NCBI RefSeq assembly: GCF_003119195.2
Contig: NZ_CP022255.1
Location: 558,001 to 622,000 of the forward strand
Length of the DNA stretch: 64,000 nucleotides
Origin: Azospirillum baldaniorum
GTDB taxonomy: Bacteria > Pseudomonadota > Alphaproteobacteria > Azospirillales > Azospirillaceae
Direction of reading: 5' to 3'
The notes under the pieces were generated by a model. That model did not search any database. It was not told the origin of the DNA and worked only from the letters and a program-made list of their open reading frames with translations. A program made the position numbers and the translations under genes. Below are positions 8,624 through 17,365 of the stretch, piece after piece (position 1 is the stretch's first letter; each line of letters begins with the position of its first letter).

Positions 8624-8880
8624 TCACTCCGGTTTGCGCACCAGCGTCGCGATCAACGGGAGGGCGATGTCCCACTCGGTGTCGCTGCGGGCCGAGCCTT
8701 TGTGGATGCGGATGCCGTTGCCCGGCTTGGTCTTGCTGATCATGAAGACATCCGACGACACCACGCCGATGCCCCGCTCGTAGAGCATTTCGGCGATGGC
8801 CGTGGAATCAGCCCCAGCCCCTGCGCGGCGGCCTTCACGCTGGCCAGCACCACCGGGATGGCGTGCTGGGCGCCGGCGGT
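8624..8880 (-). pseudogene. MocR/GntR-type regulator, C-terminal remnant
   Basis: Reading left from about 8810, the frame encodes AIAEMLYERGIGVVSSDVF and then a GIRIHKGSARSDTEWDIALPL-type ending. This matches the end of the aminotransferase-like domain of MocR regulators (…RGVxVxPSDxF…NxIRISLGxAR…). Upstream similarity (QHAIPVVLASVKAAAQ) continues in a different frame, so at least one frameshift is present. Nothing of the N-terminal helix-turn-helix was seen. The 8880-9360 stretch further right holds no recognisable gene; its open frames look like GC-rich shadows. Homology is judged by eye. Confidence 0.45.
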
Positions 8881-9367
8881 CGGGGCCCCGGACCCGGCTC
8901 GCAACTGCATCTCCAACATCCGGCTGGACGGGCTGGCCCCGGAGCAGGCCGTCGCGCGGATCGCCGATCTGGTCCGGGGCGTTTGGCGGGCGCGGGTCAG
9001 CGGTGTCGCGCTCGCCGCCGCCGTCGGCCAGCGCCTTGAGCGGAGCAGGCCGGTGTCCACATCGCCCACGGAGCGTGCCGGGCATCGCGGCGCGGACACA
9101 CCACCAAGCGCCTCCTTCCCAAGGCCGTAAGCCCGCGCGAGCGGCGTCCTGCACCGGCGTGAGCGCGGCATCGACGGCGCTGGGCCGAGCGGTCTCCTCC
9201 TTTTGACCGTGCGGAACAAGGCCGTCGATCTGCCGTGACGACGCCCGAGCCTCTTTGTCCCTGCGCAAACCGCAAGCCGTTCGGCGTGGCCAAGCTCAGC
9301 CCAGGCGTCACCGTGCCGCCATTCCATGGGCGCCGGCCTGACACTCGGGAGGTACACTGCGCGTGTA

Positions 9368-9405
9368 TTCTCATATTATGAGAAACCACTTTCATATTGC
9401 GAGAA
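9368..9405 (+). promoter_or_regulatory. Two IclR-type operator copies upstream of the regulator
   Basis: TTCTCATATTATGAGAA (9368-9384) is a perfect 7-bp inverted repeat around ATT. A second imperfect copy, TTTCATATTGCGAGAA (9390-9405), follows. The shared TCATATT cores start at 9371 and 9392, exactly 21 bp or two helical turns apart, so dimers would bind the same DNA face. A TTGACG lies just downstream (9412-9417). Position before the IclR gene suggests autoregulation. Confidence 0.6.
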
Positions 9406-9478
9406 GATTTGTTGACGCGACGTTTGGGTTGGCCAATCATCCGAACGCCAGCCACACACCGCAGAATTGATCGTTCCC

Positions 9479-10315
9479 GTGTCAAAAGCACCGTCATCAA
9501 ACCCAGCTCCTTCGCCCGAACGCGAGGCCGGCACCGCAGGCCCGAGTGGAGCGCAGGCGATCTTGCGGGCGATCACGCTTCTGCGCGCCGTTGCGCGAAC
9601 CAACGACCGTGGCGCCCGCGCCAACGCACTGGCGGCGGAGACGGGGTTGTCGGTCGCCACCACCCATCGCATCCTCGGGGTGTTGGCGCAGGAAGGGCTG
9701 CTGACCCACGATCCCTATTCCAAGCTCTATCATCTCGGGATGGAGCTTTCCGTGCTCGGCGCGGCGGCCCAGGAATTCTCCATCCGTGACCGCCTGCGCC
9801 CGGCGCTGGAGCAGATCGCCCTGGAGGTCGAGGACACCATTTTCCTGCTGATCCGGTCGGGCAACGACGCGGTGTGCATCGACCGGGTGGAGGGCAGCTA
9901 TCCGATCCGCACCCTGACGCTCGACATCGGTGCGCGTCGTCCGCTCGGCATCGGTGGCGGCGGTCTGGCCCTGCTCGCCTTCCTGCCCGACGCCCAGCTC
10001 GAAGCCGTGCTGGCGGCCAACGCCCAGCGCTACTCCAGCTATGCCGACTTCACGGTGGAGGACATCCGGCGCTTCGTCTTCGAAGCCCGCGAACTCGGCT
10101 ACGCGCTCAACAACGGCATCCTCCGCCCGAACGTCGCGGCGGTCGGGGTGCCCGTCCTTGGTGCCGACGGCCGGATCGTCGCCGCCGTCAGCGTCGCCGC
10201 CATTCCCGACCGTCTGCCGGAAGACCGGCAGGAGCGTGTCGCCGAAATCATCGCCCATCATGTCCAGCGCGTCTGGGGCCAACGTGTCTGGAACACCGCC
10301 GACGGCCGTCCATGA
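9479..10315 (+). CDS. IclR-family transcriptional regulator
   Basis: The protein of about 278 residues has an N-terminal winged helix (about 25-85; TGLSVATTHRILGVLAQEGLL) and a C-terminal effector domain with GIGGGGLALLAFLP and VAAVGVPVLGADGRIVAAVSVAA, both IclR hallmarks. No ATG is suitably placed: GTG at 9479 or TTG at 9467 must be used. It stands directly before a dipeptide-type ABC operon on the same strand, 85 bp away, and probably controls that operon and itself. The effector is unknown. Confidence 0.87.
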   Translation: MSKAPSSNPAPSPEREAGTAGPSGAQAILRAITLLRAVARTNDRGARANALAAETGLSVATTHRILGVLAQEGLLTHDPYSKLYHLGMELSVLGAAAQEFSIRDRLRPALEQIALEVEDTIFLLIRSGNDAVCIDRVEGSYPIRTLTLDIGARRPLGIGGGGLALLAFLPDAQLEAVLAANAQRYSSYADFTVEDIRRFVFEARELGYALNNGILRPNVAAVGVPVLGADGRIVAAVSVAAIPDRLPEDRQERVAEIIAHHVQRVWGQRVWNTADGRP

Positions 10316-10399
10316 AGCCGTTCATGACACCCATGCCCCCGGCCCTCTGACCACATCCGACGCGCACCGAAGAAGGCGCGCATCCCAGGAGGAAAAGAA

Positions 10400-11929
10400 A
10401 TGAGCCATGCCCTGAGGGCGGTCGCCGCGGCCGCCACCGCCATCCTTTTGTCTTTTGCCGCCCCGGCGCCGGCGTCTGCCGGCAAGGCCGACGACACGCT
10501 GAACATCGCCTGGGCTGGCGAACTGCCGACGCTCGACCGCTACTTCAACGTCCTGCGCGAAGGCGAGCTGGTCGCGCGCATGGTCTTCGACTCGCTGCTG
10601 ACCGTCGATCCGCAGACCTTCGACTACAAGCCGCTGCTCGCGTCCTCTTACCGCTTCGTCGACAACCGAACGATCGAATTCGAACTGCGCCGTGACGTGC
10701 GGTTCCACGATGGCGAGCCGTTCGACGCCGACGACGTGGTCTACACGCTGAACCTGATGGCCGATCCGGCGACCCGGGTTCTCAGCCGGCAGAACGTGGA
10801 TTGGATCGAGAAGGTCGAGAAGATCGACACGCACATGGTGCGCCTGACCATGAAGGCGCCGACACCGCTGGCCCTGGAGTACCTGTCGGGACCGCTGCTG
10901 ATCTATCCGCGCGACTATTATTCCAAGGTCGGCAGCCAGGGCATGGGGTTGCGTCCGGTCGGCACCGGCCCCTACAAGGTGACCGCGTTCGATCCCGGCA
11001 AGCGCATCGTCTTCGAAGCCAACCGCGCCTATTTCGACGGCAGCCCCAAGGGCCGGCCGACCATCGGCCGCATCGTCCAGCGCACCATTCCCGACCAGAA
11101 CACCCAGATCGCCGAGCTGCTCAGCGGCGGCGTCGACTGGATCTGGAACGTGCCCAACGATCAGGCGGCCAAGCTCGCGTCCATGCCCAACGTCGTGGTG
11201 CAGAACGCGCAGACGATGCGCTTCGGCTATCTGGCGTTCGACGCCTCCAACCGCACCGGCCACGCCTCGCCGGTCAACGACGTCCGGGTCCGGCAGGCCA
11301 TCGCCCATTCCATCGACCGCAAGACCATCGTCAAGCGGCTGGTCCGCGGCGCCTCCGAGGTCATCGACGCGGTCTGCTTCCCGACCCAGTTCGGTTGCGT
11401 CCAGGACGTGGCGACCTACGACTACGATCCGGTCAAGGCGAAGGCGCTTCTCGCCGAGGCCGGCTATCCCAACGGCCTCGACATCGAGTTCCACGCCTAC
11501 CGCGACCGTCCGGTGGCCGAGGCGATGATCGGCTACATGAAGGCCGTCGGGATCAACGCCAAGCTCACCTACCTGCAGTACGAGGCGCTGCGGGACAAGG
11601 TCTACAACGGCGAAACCGACTTCACCTTCATGTCCTGGGGCTCCTACTCGATCAACGACGCGGCGGCCAGCGTCAGCCAGTTCTTCAAAGGGTCGAAGGA
11701 CGATTACGCCCGCGATCCGCAGGTGATCGGCTGGCTGGAGGGCGCCGATTCGGCGATCGATCCGGCGACGCGCAAGGATCTCTACGGCAAGGCGTTGCGG
11801 CGCATCGCCGAACAGGCCTACTGGCAGCCGCTGTTCACCTACAACGTCAATTACGTCCACAGCAAGGACATCGCCTTCACCCCGACGGCGGACGAGATCC
11901 CGCGCTTCTACGCGGTGACCTGGAAATGA
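10400..11929 (+). CDS. ABC transporter substrate-binding protein, peptide/opine type (DppA-like)
   Basis: A 509-residue periplasmic binding protein of SBP family 5. Residues 1-28 are a signal peptide cleaved near APASA. The mature N-terminus NIAWAGELPTLDRYFN and the segment FELRRDVRFHDGEPFDADDVVYTL are diagnostic. GGAGGAAAAGAA precedes the ATG at the expected distance. It leads the dppBCDF-like set. Family members bind di- and oligopeptides, opines, glutathione or nickel-peptide complexes. The hydrolase closing the operon hints at an ester or amide-bearing ligand. Confidence 0.88.
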   Translation: MSHALRAVAAAATAILLSFAAPAPASAGKADDTLNIAWAGELPTLDRYFNVLREGELVARMVFDSLLTVDPQTFDYKPLLASSYRFVDNRTIEFELRRDVRFHDGEPFDADDVVYTLNLMADPATRVLSRQNVDWIEKVEKIDTHMVRLTMKAPTPLALEYLSGPLLIYPRDYYSKVGSQGMGLRPVGTGPYKVTAFDPGKRIVFEANRAYFDGSPKGRPTIGRIVQRTIPDQNTQIAELLSGGVDWIWNVPNDQAAKLASMPNVVVQNAQTMRFGYLAFDASNRTGHASPVNDVRVRQAIAHSIDRKTIVKRLVRGASEVIDAVCFPTQFGCVQDVATYDYDPVKAKALLAEAGYPNGLDIEFHAYRDRPVAEAMIGYMKAVGINAKLTYLQYEALRDKVYNGETDFTFMSWGSYSINDAAASVSQFFKGSKDDYARDPQVIGWLEGADSAIDPATRKDLYGKALRRIAEQAYWQPLFTYNVNYVHSKDIAFTPTADEIPRFYAVTWK

Positions 11930-11990
11930 GCCGTCCGCCGGCCGCCGCCCCGCCATCCCTTCACCACTCCTCCCTTCCGTGGAGTCCGCC

Positions 11991-12908
11991 ATGCTGGCCT
12001 ACAGCTTGAAGCGTCTGCTTCTGGCCGTGCTGGTCGCCGTCACGGTCTCCGTCGGCTCCTTCGCCCTGCTGCGGGCGGCTGGAGACCCGGCGGTGGCCAT
12101 GGCCGGCCACTCCGCCACGGCGTCCGACATCGAGTTCATCCGCGAGACCTACGGCTTCAACCGCCCCCTGCCCGTCCAGTACGCCGACTGGCTGGTCAAG
12201 GCGCTGCAGGGCGACTTCGGGGAAAGCCTGTATTTCCGCATGCCGGTCAGCCGCATGCTGGCCGACAAGCTGCCGACCACCATGACGCTCGGCGGGCTGG
12301 CGCTGGCCTTCGCGCTGTGCGTCGGGCTGCCGCTCGGCATCATCGCAGCGATCCGGCCGAACAGCTGGATCGACCGCGCGGCGCTGCTGGTCTCCGTCAC
12401 CGGGCAGGCCATGCCGACCTTCTGGTTCGCCCTGGTGCTGGTCGTGCTGTTCAGCATCACCTTTCCGCTGCTGCCGCCGTCCGGTTCGGGAACCTGGAAG
12501 CACTTCGTCATGCCGACCGTGGTGCTCGGCTATTACGCCACGCCGGCGATCATGCGGCTGACGCGGGCGGGCATGCTTGAAGTGCTGGCCTCCGACTACA
12601 TCCGCACCGCGCGGGCCAAGGGGCTGCATCCGGCCGTGGTGCTGCTCAAGCACGCCCTGCGCAACGCCGTGATCCCGGTGGTCAGCCTGTCGGCGGTGCA
12701 GTTCGGCTTCATGCTGGGCGGCTCGGTGGTGGTGGAGACGGTGTTCGCCCTGCACGGCACCGGCCAGCTCGCCTGGGAATCGATCAGCCGCTCCGACCTG
12801 CCCACCGTGCAGGCCATCGTGCTGGTGCTGTCCAGCTTCTACGTCGTCCTCAGCCTGATCGCCGACCTTCTCAACGCGTGGCTCGACCCGCGCATCCGGG
12901 TGGCTTGA
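11991..12908 (+). CDS. Peptide-type ABC transporter permease, DppB-like
   Basis: The 305-residue permease begins with the LAYSLKRLLLAVLVAVTVS helix typical of DppB, then a periplasmic domain with GFNRPLPVQYADWL, and further helices. The EAA loop region is DYIRTARAKGLHPAVVLLKHALRNA. GGAG six bases before 11991 sets the start over the GTG at 11979. It pairs with the DppC-like protein to form the membrane channel. Confidence 0.9.
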   Translation: MLAYSLKRLLLAVLVAVTVSVGSFALLRAAGDPAVAMAGHSATASDIEFIRETYGFNRPLPVQYADWLVKALQGDFGESLYFRMPVSRMLADKLPTTMTLGGLALAFALCVGLPLGIIAAIRPNSWIDRAALLVSVTGQAMPTFWFALVLVVLFSITFPLLPPSGSGTWKHFVMPTVVLGYYATPAIMRLTRAGMLEVLASDYIRTARAKGLHPAVVLLKHALRNAVIPVVSLSAVQFGFMLGGSVVVETVFALHGTGQLAWESISRSDLPTVQAIVLVLSSFYVVLSLIADLLNAWLDPRIRVA

Positions 12909-13823
12909 ATGACCATGTCCGAAACCCTCCGGGCACCGGCCGCGTCCGCCGCCGCCGCGCCGCCGCCGACCCCCGGCCAGATCCTGCGCCGCCGCATCCT
13001 CGGCCATTGGAGCCTCATGGGTGGGCTCGCCGTGCTCGGCCTGATCCTCCTGCTCGCCGTGCTGGCCCCCTTCGTCGCGCCCGACGACCCCTACCGGCAG
13101 GATCTCATGGAGCGGCTGGTGCCGCCGGTGTGGAACGCCGAGGGAAGCTGGACCCACCCGCTCGGCACCGACCATCTCGGCCGCGACTATCTCAGCCGTC
13201 TGCTGTACGGCGCCCGCGTGTCGCTGCTCATCGGCTTCGCCGCGGCGCTCGGCTCCGGGGTGATCGGCACGACGCTCGGCGTCTGCGCCGGCTATTTTCG
13301 CGGGCGCGTCGACATGGTGGTGACCTTCCTGGTGACCGTGCGGCTGTCCACGCCGGTGGTGCTGGTGGCGCTGGCGGTGGTGGCGCTGTTCGGCGGTTCG
13401 CTGGAGGTGGTCATCCTGGTGCTGAGCGCGCTGCTGTGGGACCGCTTCGCCATCGTCATGCGCACCTCCACCATCCAGGCCACCAGCCAGGACTACGTCC
13501 TGGCGGCGCAGGCGGTGGGCTGTTCGGTGCCGCGCATCATCTTCGGCGAGATCCTGCCGAACGTGCTCAACAACCTCATCATCGTCGCCACGCTGGAGAT
13601 GGCGCACGCCATCCTGCTGGAGGCGGCGCTGTCGTTCCTCGGGCTGGGCGTGCAGCCGCCGCTGCCGTCCTGGGGCCTGATGGTCGCCGAGGGGCGCTCC
13701 AACCTGTTCTTCGAACCCTGGCTCATCGCCATTCCGGGCGTCGCCCTATTCCTGCTGGTGCTGGCCATCAATCTGGTCGGCGACGGCGTCCGCGACGTCA
13801 CCGCCCCGGACGGCCGCACGTGA
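12909..13823 (+). CDS. Peptide-type ABC transporter permease, DppC-like
   Basis: The 304-residue permease has an Ala/Pro-rich N-terminal tail, a first helix at about residues 38-60, and the LGTDHLGRDYLSRLLYGARVSL segment that marks DppC/OppC. The EAA loop contains DYVLAAQAVGCSVPRIIFGEILPN. The ATG directly follows the DppB stop; an alternative ATG lies two codons in. Confidence 0.9.
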   Translation: MTMSETLRAPAASAAAAPPPTPGQILRRRILGHWSLMGGLAVLGLILLLAVLAPFVAPDDPYRQDLMERLVPPVWNAEGSWTHPLGTDHLGRDYLSRLLYGARVSLLIGFAAALGSGVIGTTLGVCAGYFRGRVDMVVTFLVTVRLSTPVVLVALAVVALFGGSLEVVILVLSALLWDRFAIVMRTSTIQATSQDYVLAAQAVGCSVPRIIFGEILPNVLNNLIIVATLEMAHAILLEAALSFLGLGVQPPLPSWGLMVAEGRSNLFFEPWLIAIPGVALFLLVLAINLVGDGVRDVTAPDGRT

Positions 13824-13833
13824 GGTCCCCGTC

Positions 13834-14814
13834 ATGACCCCCATCCTCGAAGTCGAAGGGCTGTGCGTCGACATCCCGACGCCGGCCGGAACCCTGCACG
13901 CCGTGCGCGACGTCTCCTTCCGGGTCGGCAAAGGCGAAATCCTCTGCATCGTCGGCGAGTCCGGATGCGGCAAGTCGCTGACCTCGCTGGCGCTCATGGA
14001 TCTGCTGCCGGGGCGCGCCCGGCGCGAAGCCCGACGGTTGTCCTTCGCCGGCACCGACCTGGGCACCCTGTCGCAGAAGGCGATGCGGAACCTGCGCGGC
14101 AACCGGATGGCGATGATCTTCCAGGAGCCGATGACCTCGCTCAATCCGGCCTTCACCATCGGCAACCAGATGGCCGAGGCGCTGCGCTGCCACACCCGCG
14201 CCAGCACCGCCGAAGCGCGCGAGCGGGCGGCCGAGCTGCTGACCCTGGTCGGCGTGCCCGCGGGCCGGGACCGGTTGAACCAGTACCCGCACCAGCTCTC
14301 CGGCGGCCTGCGCCAGCGGGTGATGATCGCCATGGCGCTGATGGGCTCGCCCGACCTCCTCATCGCCGACGAACCGACGACGGCGCTGGACGTCACCATC
14401 CAGGCGCAGATCCTTCACCTGCTGGAGGACCTGCGCGACCGCACCGGGCTGTCGATCGTCCTCATCACCCACGACCTCGGCGTCGTCGCCCAGCTCGCCG
14501 ACCGGGTCGTCGTCATGTACGCCGGCTCGGTGGTCGAGGAGGGACCGGTGGACGAGGTCTTCGGACGGACGGCCCATCCCTACACGCGCGGTCTGCTGGA
14601 TTGCGTTCCGGTTCCCGGGCGCACGCCGCCGGGATCGCTTCTGGGCTCGATCCCCGGCGTCGTGCCGAGCCTGATCGGCGCCATTCCGGGCTGCCCCTTC
14701 GCCGCCCGCTGCAGCTTCGCCGCGGACGCCTGCCTGACCCGTCAACCACCCCTGCGGTCTGCCGGCGCCGGCCACAGCCACAGCTTCCGCTGCATCCTGG
14801 AGGGCTCGGCATGA
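13834..14814 (+). CDS. Peptide-type ABC transporter ATPase, DppD-like
   Basis: The 326-residue ATPase has Walker A GESGCGKS, a variant signature LSGGLRQRV, Walker B LLIADEPTTALD and switch His in ITHD. The C-terminal oligopeptide-transporter region contains the Cys cluster CPFAARCSFAADAC. GAGG lies eight bases before the ATG. Its stop overlaps the DppF-like start as ATGA, so the two ATPases are coupled. Confidence 0.9.
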   Translation: MTPILEVEGLCVDIPTPAGTLHAVRDVSFRVGKGEILCIVGESGCGKSLTSLALMDLLPGRARREARRLSFAGTDLGTLSQKAMRNLRGNRMAMIFQEPMTSLNPAFTIGNQMAEALRCHTRASTAEARERAAELLTLVGVPAGRDRLNQYPHQLSGGLRQRVMIAMALMGSPDLLIADEPTTALDVTIQAQILHLLEDLRDRTGLSIVLITHDLGVVAQLADRVVVMYAGSVVEEGPVDEVFGRTAHPYTRGLLDCVPVPGRTPPGSLLGSIPGVVPSLIGAIPGCPFAARCSFAADACLTRQPPLRSAGAGHSHSFRCILEGSA

Positions 14815-15830
14815 TCCCCGTCACCATTCCCGGCCCCGAGCGGGCCGTGTCCACCGACGCCGTTCTCGAACTGCGTGGGGTCAGCCACACCTATCAGGTC
14901 CGCCGCTCGCCGTTCCGCAAGAGCGTGCCGCTGCGTGCGGTGGACGACGTGTCGCTGTGCGTCCACCGCGGCGAGGTGCTGGGCCTCGTCGGAGAATCCG
15001 GCTGCGGCAAGAGCACGCTGTCGAAGATCCTGCTGGGCCTGCTCCCGCCCAGCTCCGGCGCGGTGCTGATCGACGGCGCCGCGGTGTCCGGAGCCGGGCA
15101 GGCGGCGTTCGCCCGCCGGGTCCAGCCGGTGTTCCAGGACCCCTACTCCTCGCTGAACCCGCGCAAGACCATCGCCCAGATCATCGGCCTGCCGCTGGCC
15201 GTGCACGGCATCGGCGACCGCGCGGGCCGGCGCCAGGCGGTCACCGCCATGCTCGATTGCGTCGGCCTGCCGCGGCGCGTCCTGGACACCTATCCCAAGC
15301 AGCTGTCCGGCGGCCAGCGGCAGCGCGTCGCCATCGCCCGCGCCCTGATCATGCGCCCCGAGGTCGTGGTCTGCGACGAGCCGACGTCGGCCCTCGACGT
15401 CTCGGTGCAGGCGCAGATCCTCAACCTGCTGACCGAACTGCGCCGCGAGTTGAATCTCGGCATGCTGATGATCAGCCACAACCTTGCGGTCATCGAGCAC
15501 ATGGCGACCTGGATCGCCGTCATGTACCTCGGCCGCATCGTCGAATCCGGGCCGACCCGCGCGATCTTCGAGCGGCCGCGGCATCCCTACACGCGGGCCC
15601 TTCTCCAGTCGGTGCTGACGACGGTTCCGGGTCACGGCATCCCCGATCCGCTTCCCGGCACCGCGATCCCCAACCCGGTCGACCGGCCGGCCGGCTGCGC
15701 CTTCCACCCGCGTTGCCCTCTGGCGACCGACCTGTGCCGGACCGTTCCGCCCTCGCGCGTCGCCGATGCCCGTCAAGGCGGGTTCGTCGAATGCCATCTG
15801 TTCCCGGCCGGCGAAGCGGAGGCGGCATGA
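14811..15830 (+). CDS. Peptide-type ABC transporter ATPase, DppF-like
   Basis: The 339-residue ATPase has Walker A GESGCGKS, signature LSGGQRQRV, Walker B VVCDEPTSALD and the terminal Cys cluster CAFHPRCPLATDLC. It forms a heterodimer with the DppD-like protein. Starts and stops overlap its neighbours by ATGA on both sides, which fixes 14811 as start. Confidence 0.9.
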   Translation: MIPVTIPGPERAVSTDAVLELRGVSHTYQVRRSPFRKSVPLRAVDDVSLCVHRGEVLGLVGESGCGKSTLSKILLGLLPPSSGAVLIDGAAVSGAGQAAFARRVQPVFQDPYSSLNPRKTIAQIIGLPLAVHGIGDRAGRRQAVTAMLDCVGLPRRVLDTYPKQLSGGQRQRVAIARALIMRPEVVVCDEPTSALDVSVQAQILNLLTELRRELNLGMLMISHNLAVIEHMATWIAVMYLGRIVESGPTRAIFERPRHPYTRALLQSVLTTVPGHGIPDPLPGTAIPNPVDRPAGCAFHPRCPLATDLCRTVPPSRVADARQGGFVECHLFPAGEAEAA

Positions 15831-16819
15831 CCATGCATCGGGGCAACCATGACGACCCGCACACCGTCGTCACCGAAGAGCGCTACATTCCGGCCAAGGA
15901 CGCCGGCATCCAGCTCTACCTGCGCAACAAGCGCCCGGCCGGTGTCACCGCGTTCGGGGCGGAGCGCACGGTGCTGCTGGTGCACGGCTCCAGCTATCCC
16001 GCCCACACCGCGTTCGACCTGCCGCTCGACGGCATGTCGTGGATGGATTACATGGCCGGGCGCGGCTTCGACGTCCACTGCCTGGACCTCCGCGGCTTCG
16101 GCCGCTCCACGCGCCCCCCGGAGATGGACCGCGCGGCCGCGGCGGCGGAGCCGGTCGTCGACACCAGCACGGCCCTGCGCGACGTCGCCGCCGCCGTCGA
16201 GCACATCCTGGCAAGCCGCTCCATCGACCGGCTCTGCCTGATCGGCTGGTCGTGGGGCGCCACCCTGGTCGGAGCCTACACGGCCGAACACGGCGAGCGC
16301 GTGGCGCGGCTCGTGCTCTACGCCCCGCAATGGCTGCGCGACACCCCGCATCCGGCGGGCGGCTGCACGCCCCTGGGCGCCTACCGCACCATCACGGTGG
16401 GGGACGCCCGGCAACGCTGGCTGTCCGGCGTGCCGGAGGACCGGCGGGACGCGCTGGTGCCGCCGGCGTGGTTCGACGCCTGGGCCAGCGCGACCTTCGC
16501 CTCCGACGCCGTGGGCGCGACGCAGGAACCGCCGGTCATCCGGGCTCCGAACGGAAACATCGCGGACTCCATGACCTATTGGTGCTCCGGGCGTCCGCTC
16601 TACGACCCCGGGCGCATCCGCTCCCCCACCCTGGTGGTGGTCGGCGCCTGGGACGCCGACACCCCGGTCGCGATGGCCGAACAGGTGTTCCGGGAGTTGG
16701 GAGCGGCCTCCCGACGCCGCATGGTGGTCATCGGCGACGCCACCCACACCGTCCTTCTGGAGCGGAACCGCATGCAACTGTTTCGTGAGACGCAACTTTT
16801 CCTCGAGGAGCAGGGCTGA
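15827..16819 (+). CDS. Alpha/beta hydrolase, operon-linked
   Basis: A 330-residue alpha/beta-hydrolase with no signal peptide. The oxyanion region is LLVHGSSYPAHTAFD, the nucleophile elbow is IGWSWGAT (Ser), the acid is in VGAWDADTP and the His in GDATHTVLLERN. The start overlaps the DppF-like stop (ATGA at 15827); ATG 15833 is also possible. As last gene of the transporter operon it likely cleaves an ester, amide or lactone in the imported compound. The family is too broad for a substrate call. Confidence 0.83.
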   Translation: MTMHRGNHDDPHTVVTEERYIPAKDAGIQLYLRNKRPAGVTAFGAERTVLLVHGSSYPAHTAFDLPLDGMSWMDYMAGRGFDVHCLDLRGFGRSTRPPEMDRAAAAAEPVVDTSTALRDVAAAVEHILASRSIDRLCLIGWSWGATLVGAYTAEHGERVARLVLYAPQWLRDTPHPAGGCTPLGAYRTITVGDARQRWLSGVPEDRRDALVPPAWFDAWASATFASDAVGATQEPPVIRAPNGNIADSMTYWCSGRPLYDPGRIRSPTLVVVGAWDADTPVAMAEQVFRELGAASRRRMVVIGDATHTVLLERNRMQLFRETQLFLEEQG

Positions 16820-16827
16820 GGGTGTTG

Positions 16828-16974
16828 TCAGGCCGGCCCGATCCGCTTCACCGCCTCAATCAAGTCCAGGAAGCCTTGAACCGAGTGGTAGGGGTCCTGC
16901 GGATCGTCCGCCAGCGCGAAGCAGGCCTGCAGACGGTCCCAGTCCGGCGTGGGGCGGAACTCCTCGAGCGGCAT
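16828..16974 (-). CDS. Small hypothetical protein or gene remnant
   Basis: Forty-eight codons starting with MPLEEFRPTPDWDRLQACFA and ending GFLDLIEAVKRIGPA. The composition is protein-like (acidic, no long Arg runs) but no family is recognised and no clear ribosome site precedes the ATG. The open frame extends upstream to 17118. Adjacent IS5 debris suggests it could be a fragment. Confidence 0.25.
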   Translation of the reverse strand: MPLEEFRPTPDWDRLQACFALADDPQDPYHSVQGFLDLIEAVKRIGPA

Positions 16975-17106
16975 CGTCAACTTGTCGACAACCGGGCGAA
17001 GTGAAGGCACGGCGGACGGCAGCGGTCTGCTGGACACCTCGAAAAACTGTGGCGTTGCAAACGCTCCAGTGATTGCCTTGGTTTGAAGGCTGGGGAAGGA
17101 CGGAAG

Positions 17107-17301
17107 ATGGTCGTGCAACCTGGGCTGTTCGATCTTCAGGACCGCTACGCGGGCCTGAGCAACAGCGGCGATCCGCTGGAGCGTCTGTTGACGGTGGTGA
17201 ACTTCGAGGTTTTCCGGCCGCCGCTGGACGCGGTGCTGGTGTTCAACATGCCTATGCTTCGCCCTAGGACTTGGAGCACCGCCAAGGCGATTTGGAATTA
17301 A
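17107..17301 (+). pseudogene. IS5-family transposase remnant with internal deletion
   Basis: The frame begins MVVQPGLFDLQDRYAGLSNS and continues GDPLERLLTVVNFEVFR, which matches the N-terminus of IS5-family transposases. Immediately afterwards it reads PPLDAVLVFNM, a segment that normally lies some 20 residues further on, so a short internal deletion is inferred. The similarity ends near 17260 and the frame stops at 17301. Only about 60 of 300-plus residues remain, so it is inactive. Confidence 0.6.
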
Positions 17302-17365
17302 CGGTATCTAGATATAGTTTGGCAATGATCTCCCAGGGAAGCTCATGCCGGTAAGAGGTCCAAGT

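Noticed and set aside
8880..9360. Several overlapping open frames on both strands
   Set aside because: No recognisable family, no ribosome sites and GC-rich shadow composition; treated as decayed DNA beside the MocR remnant.
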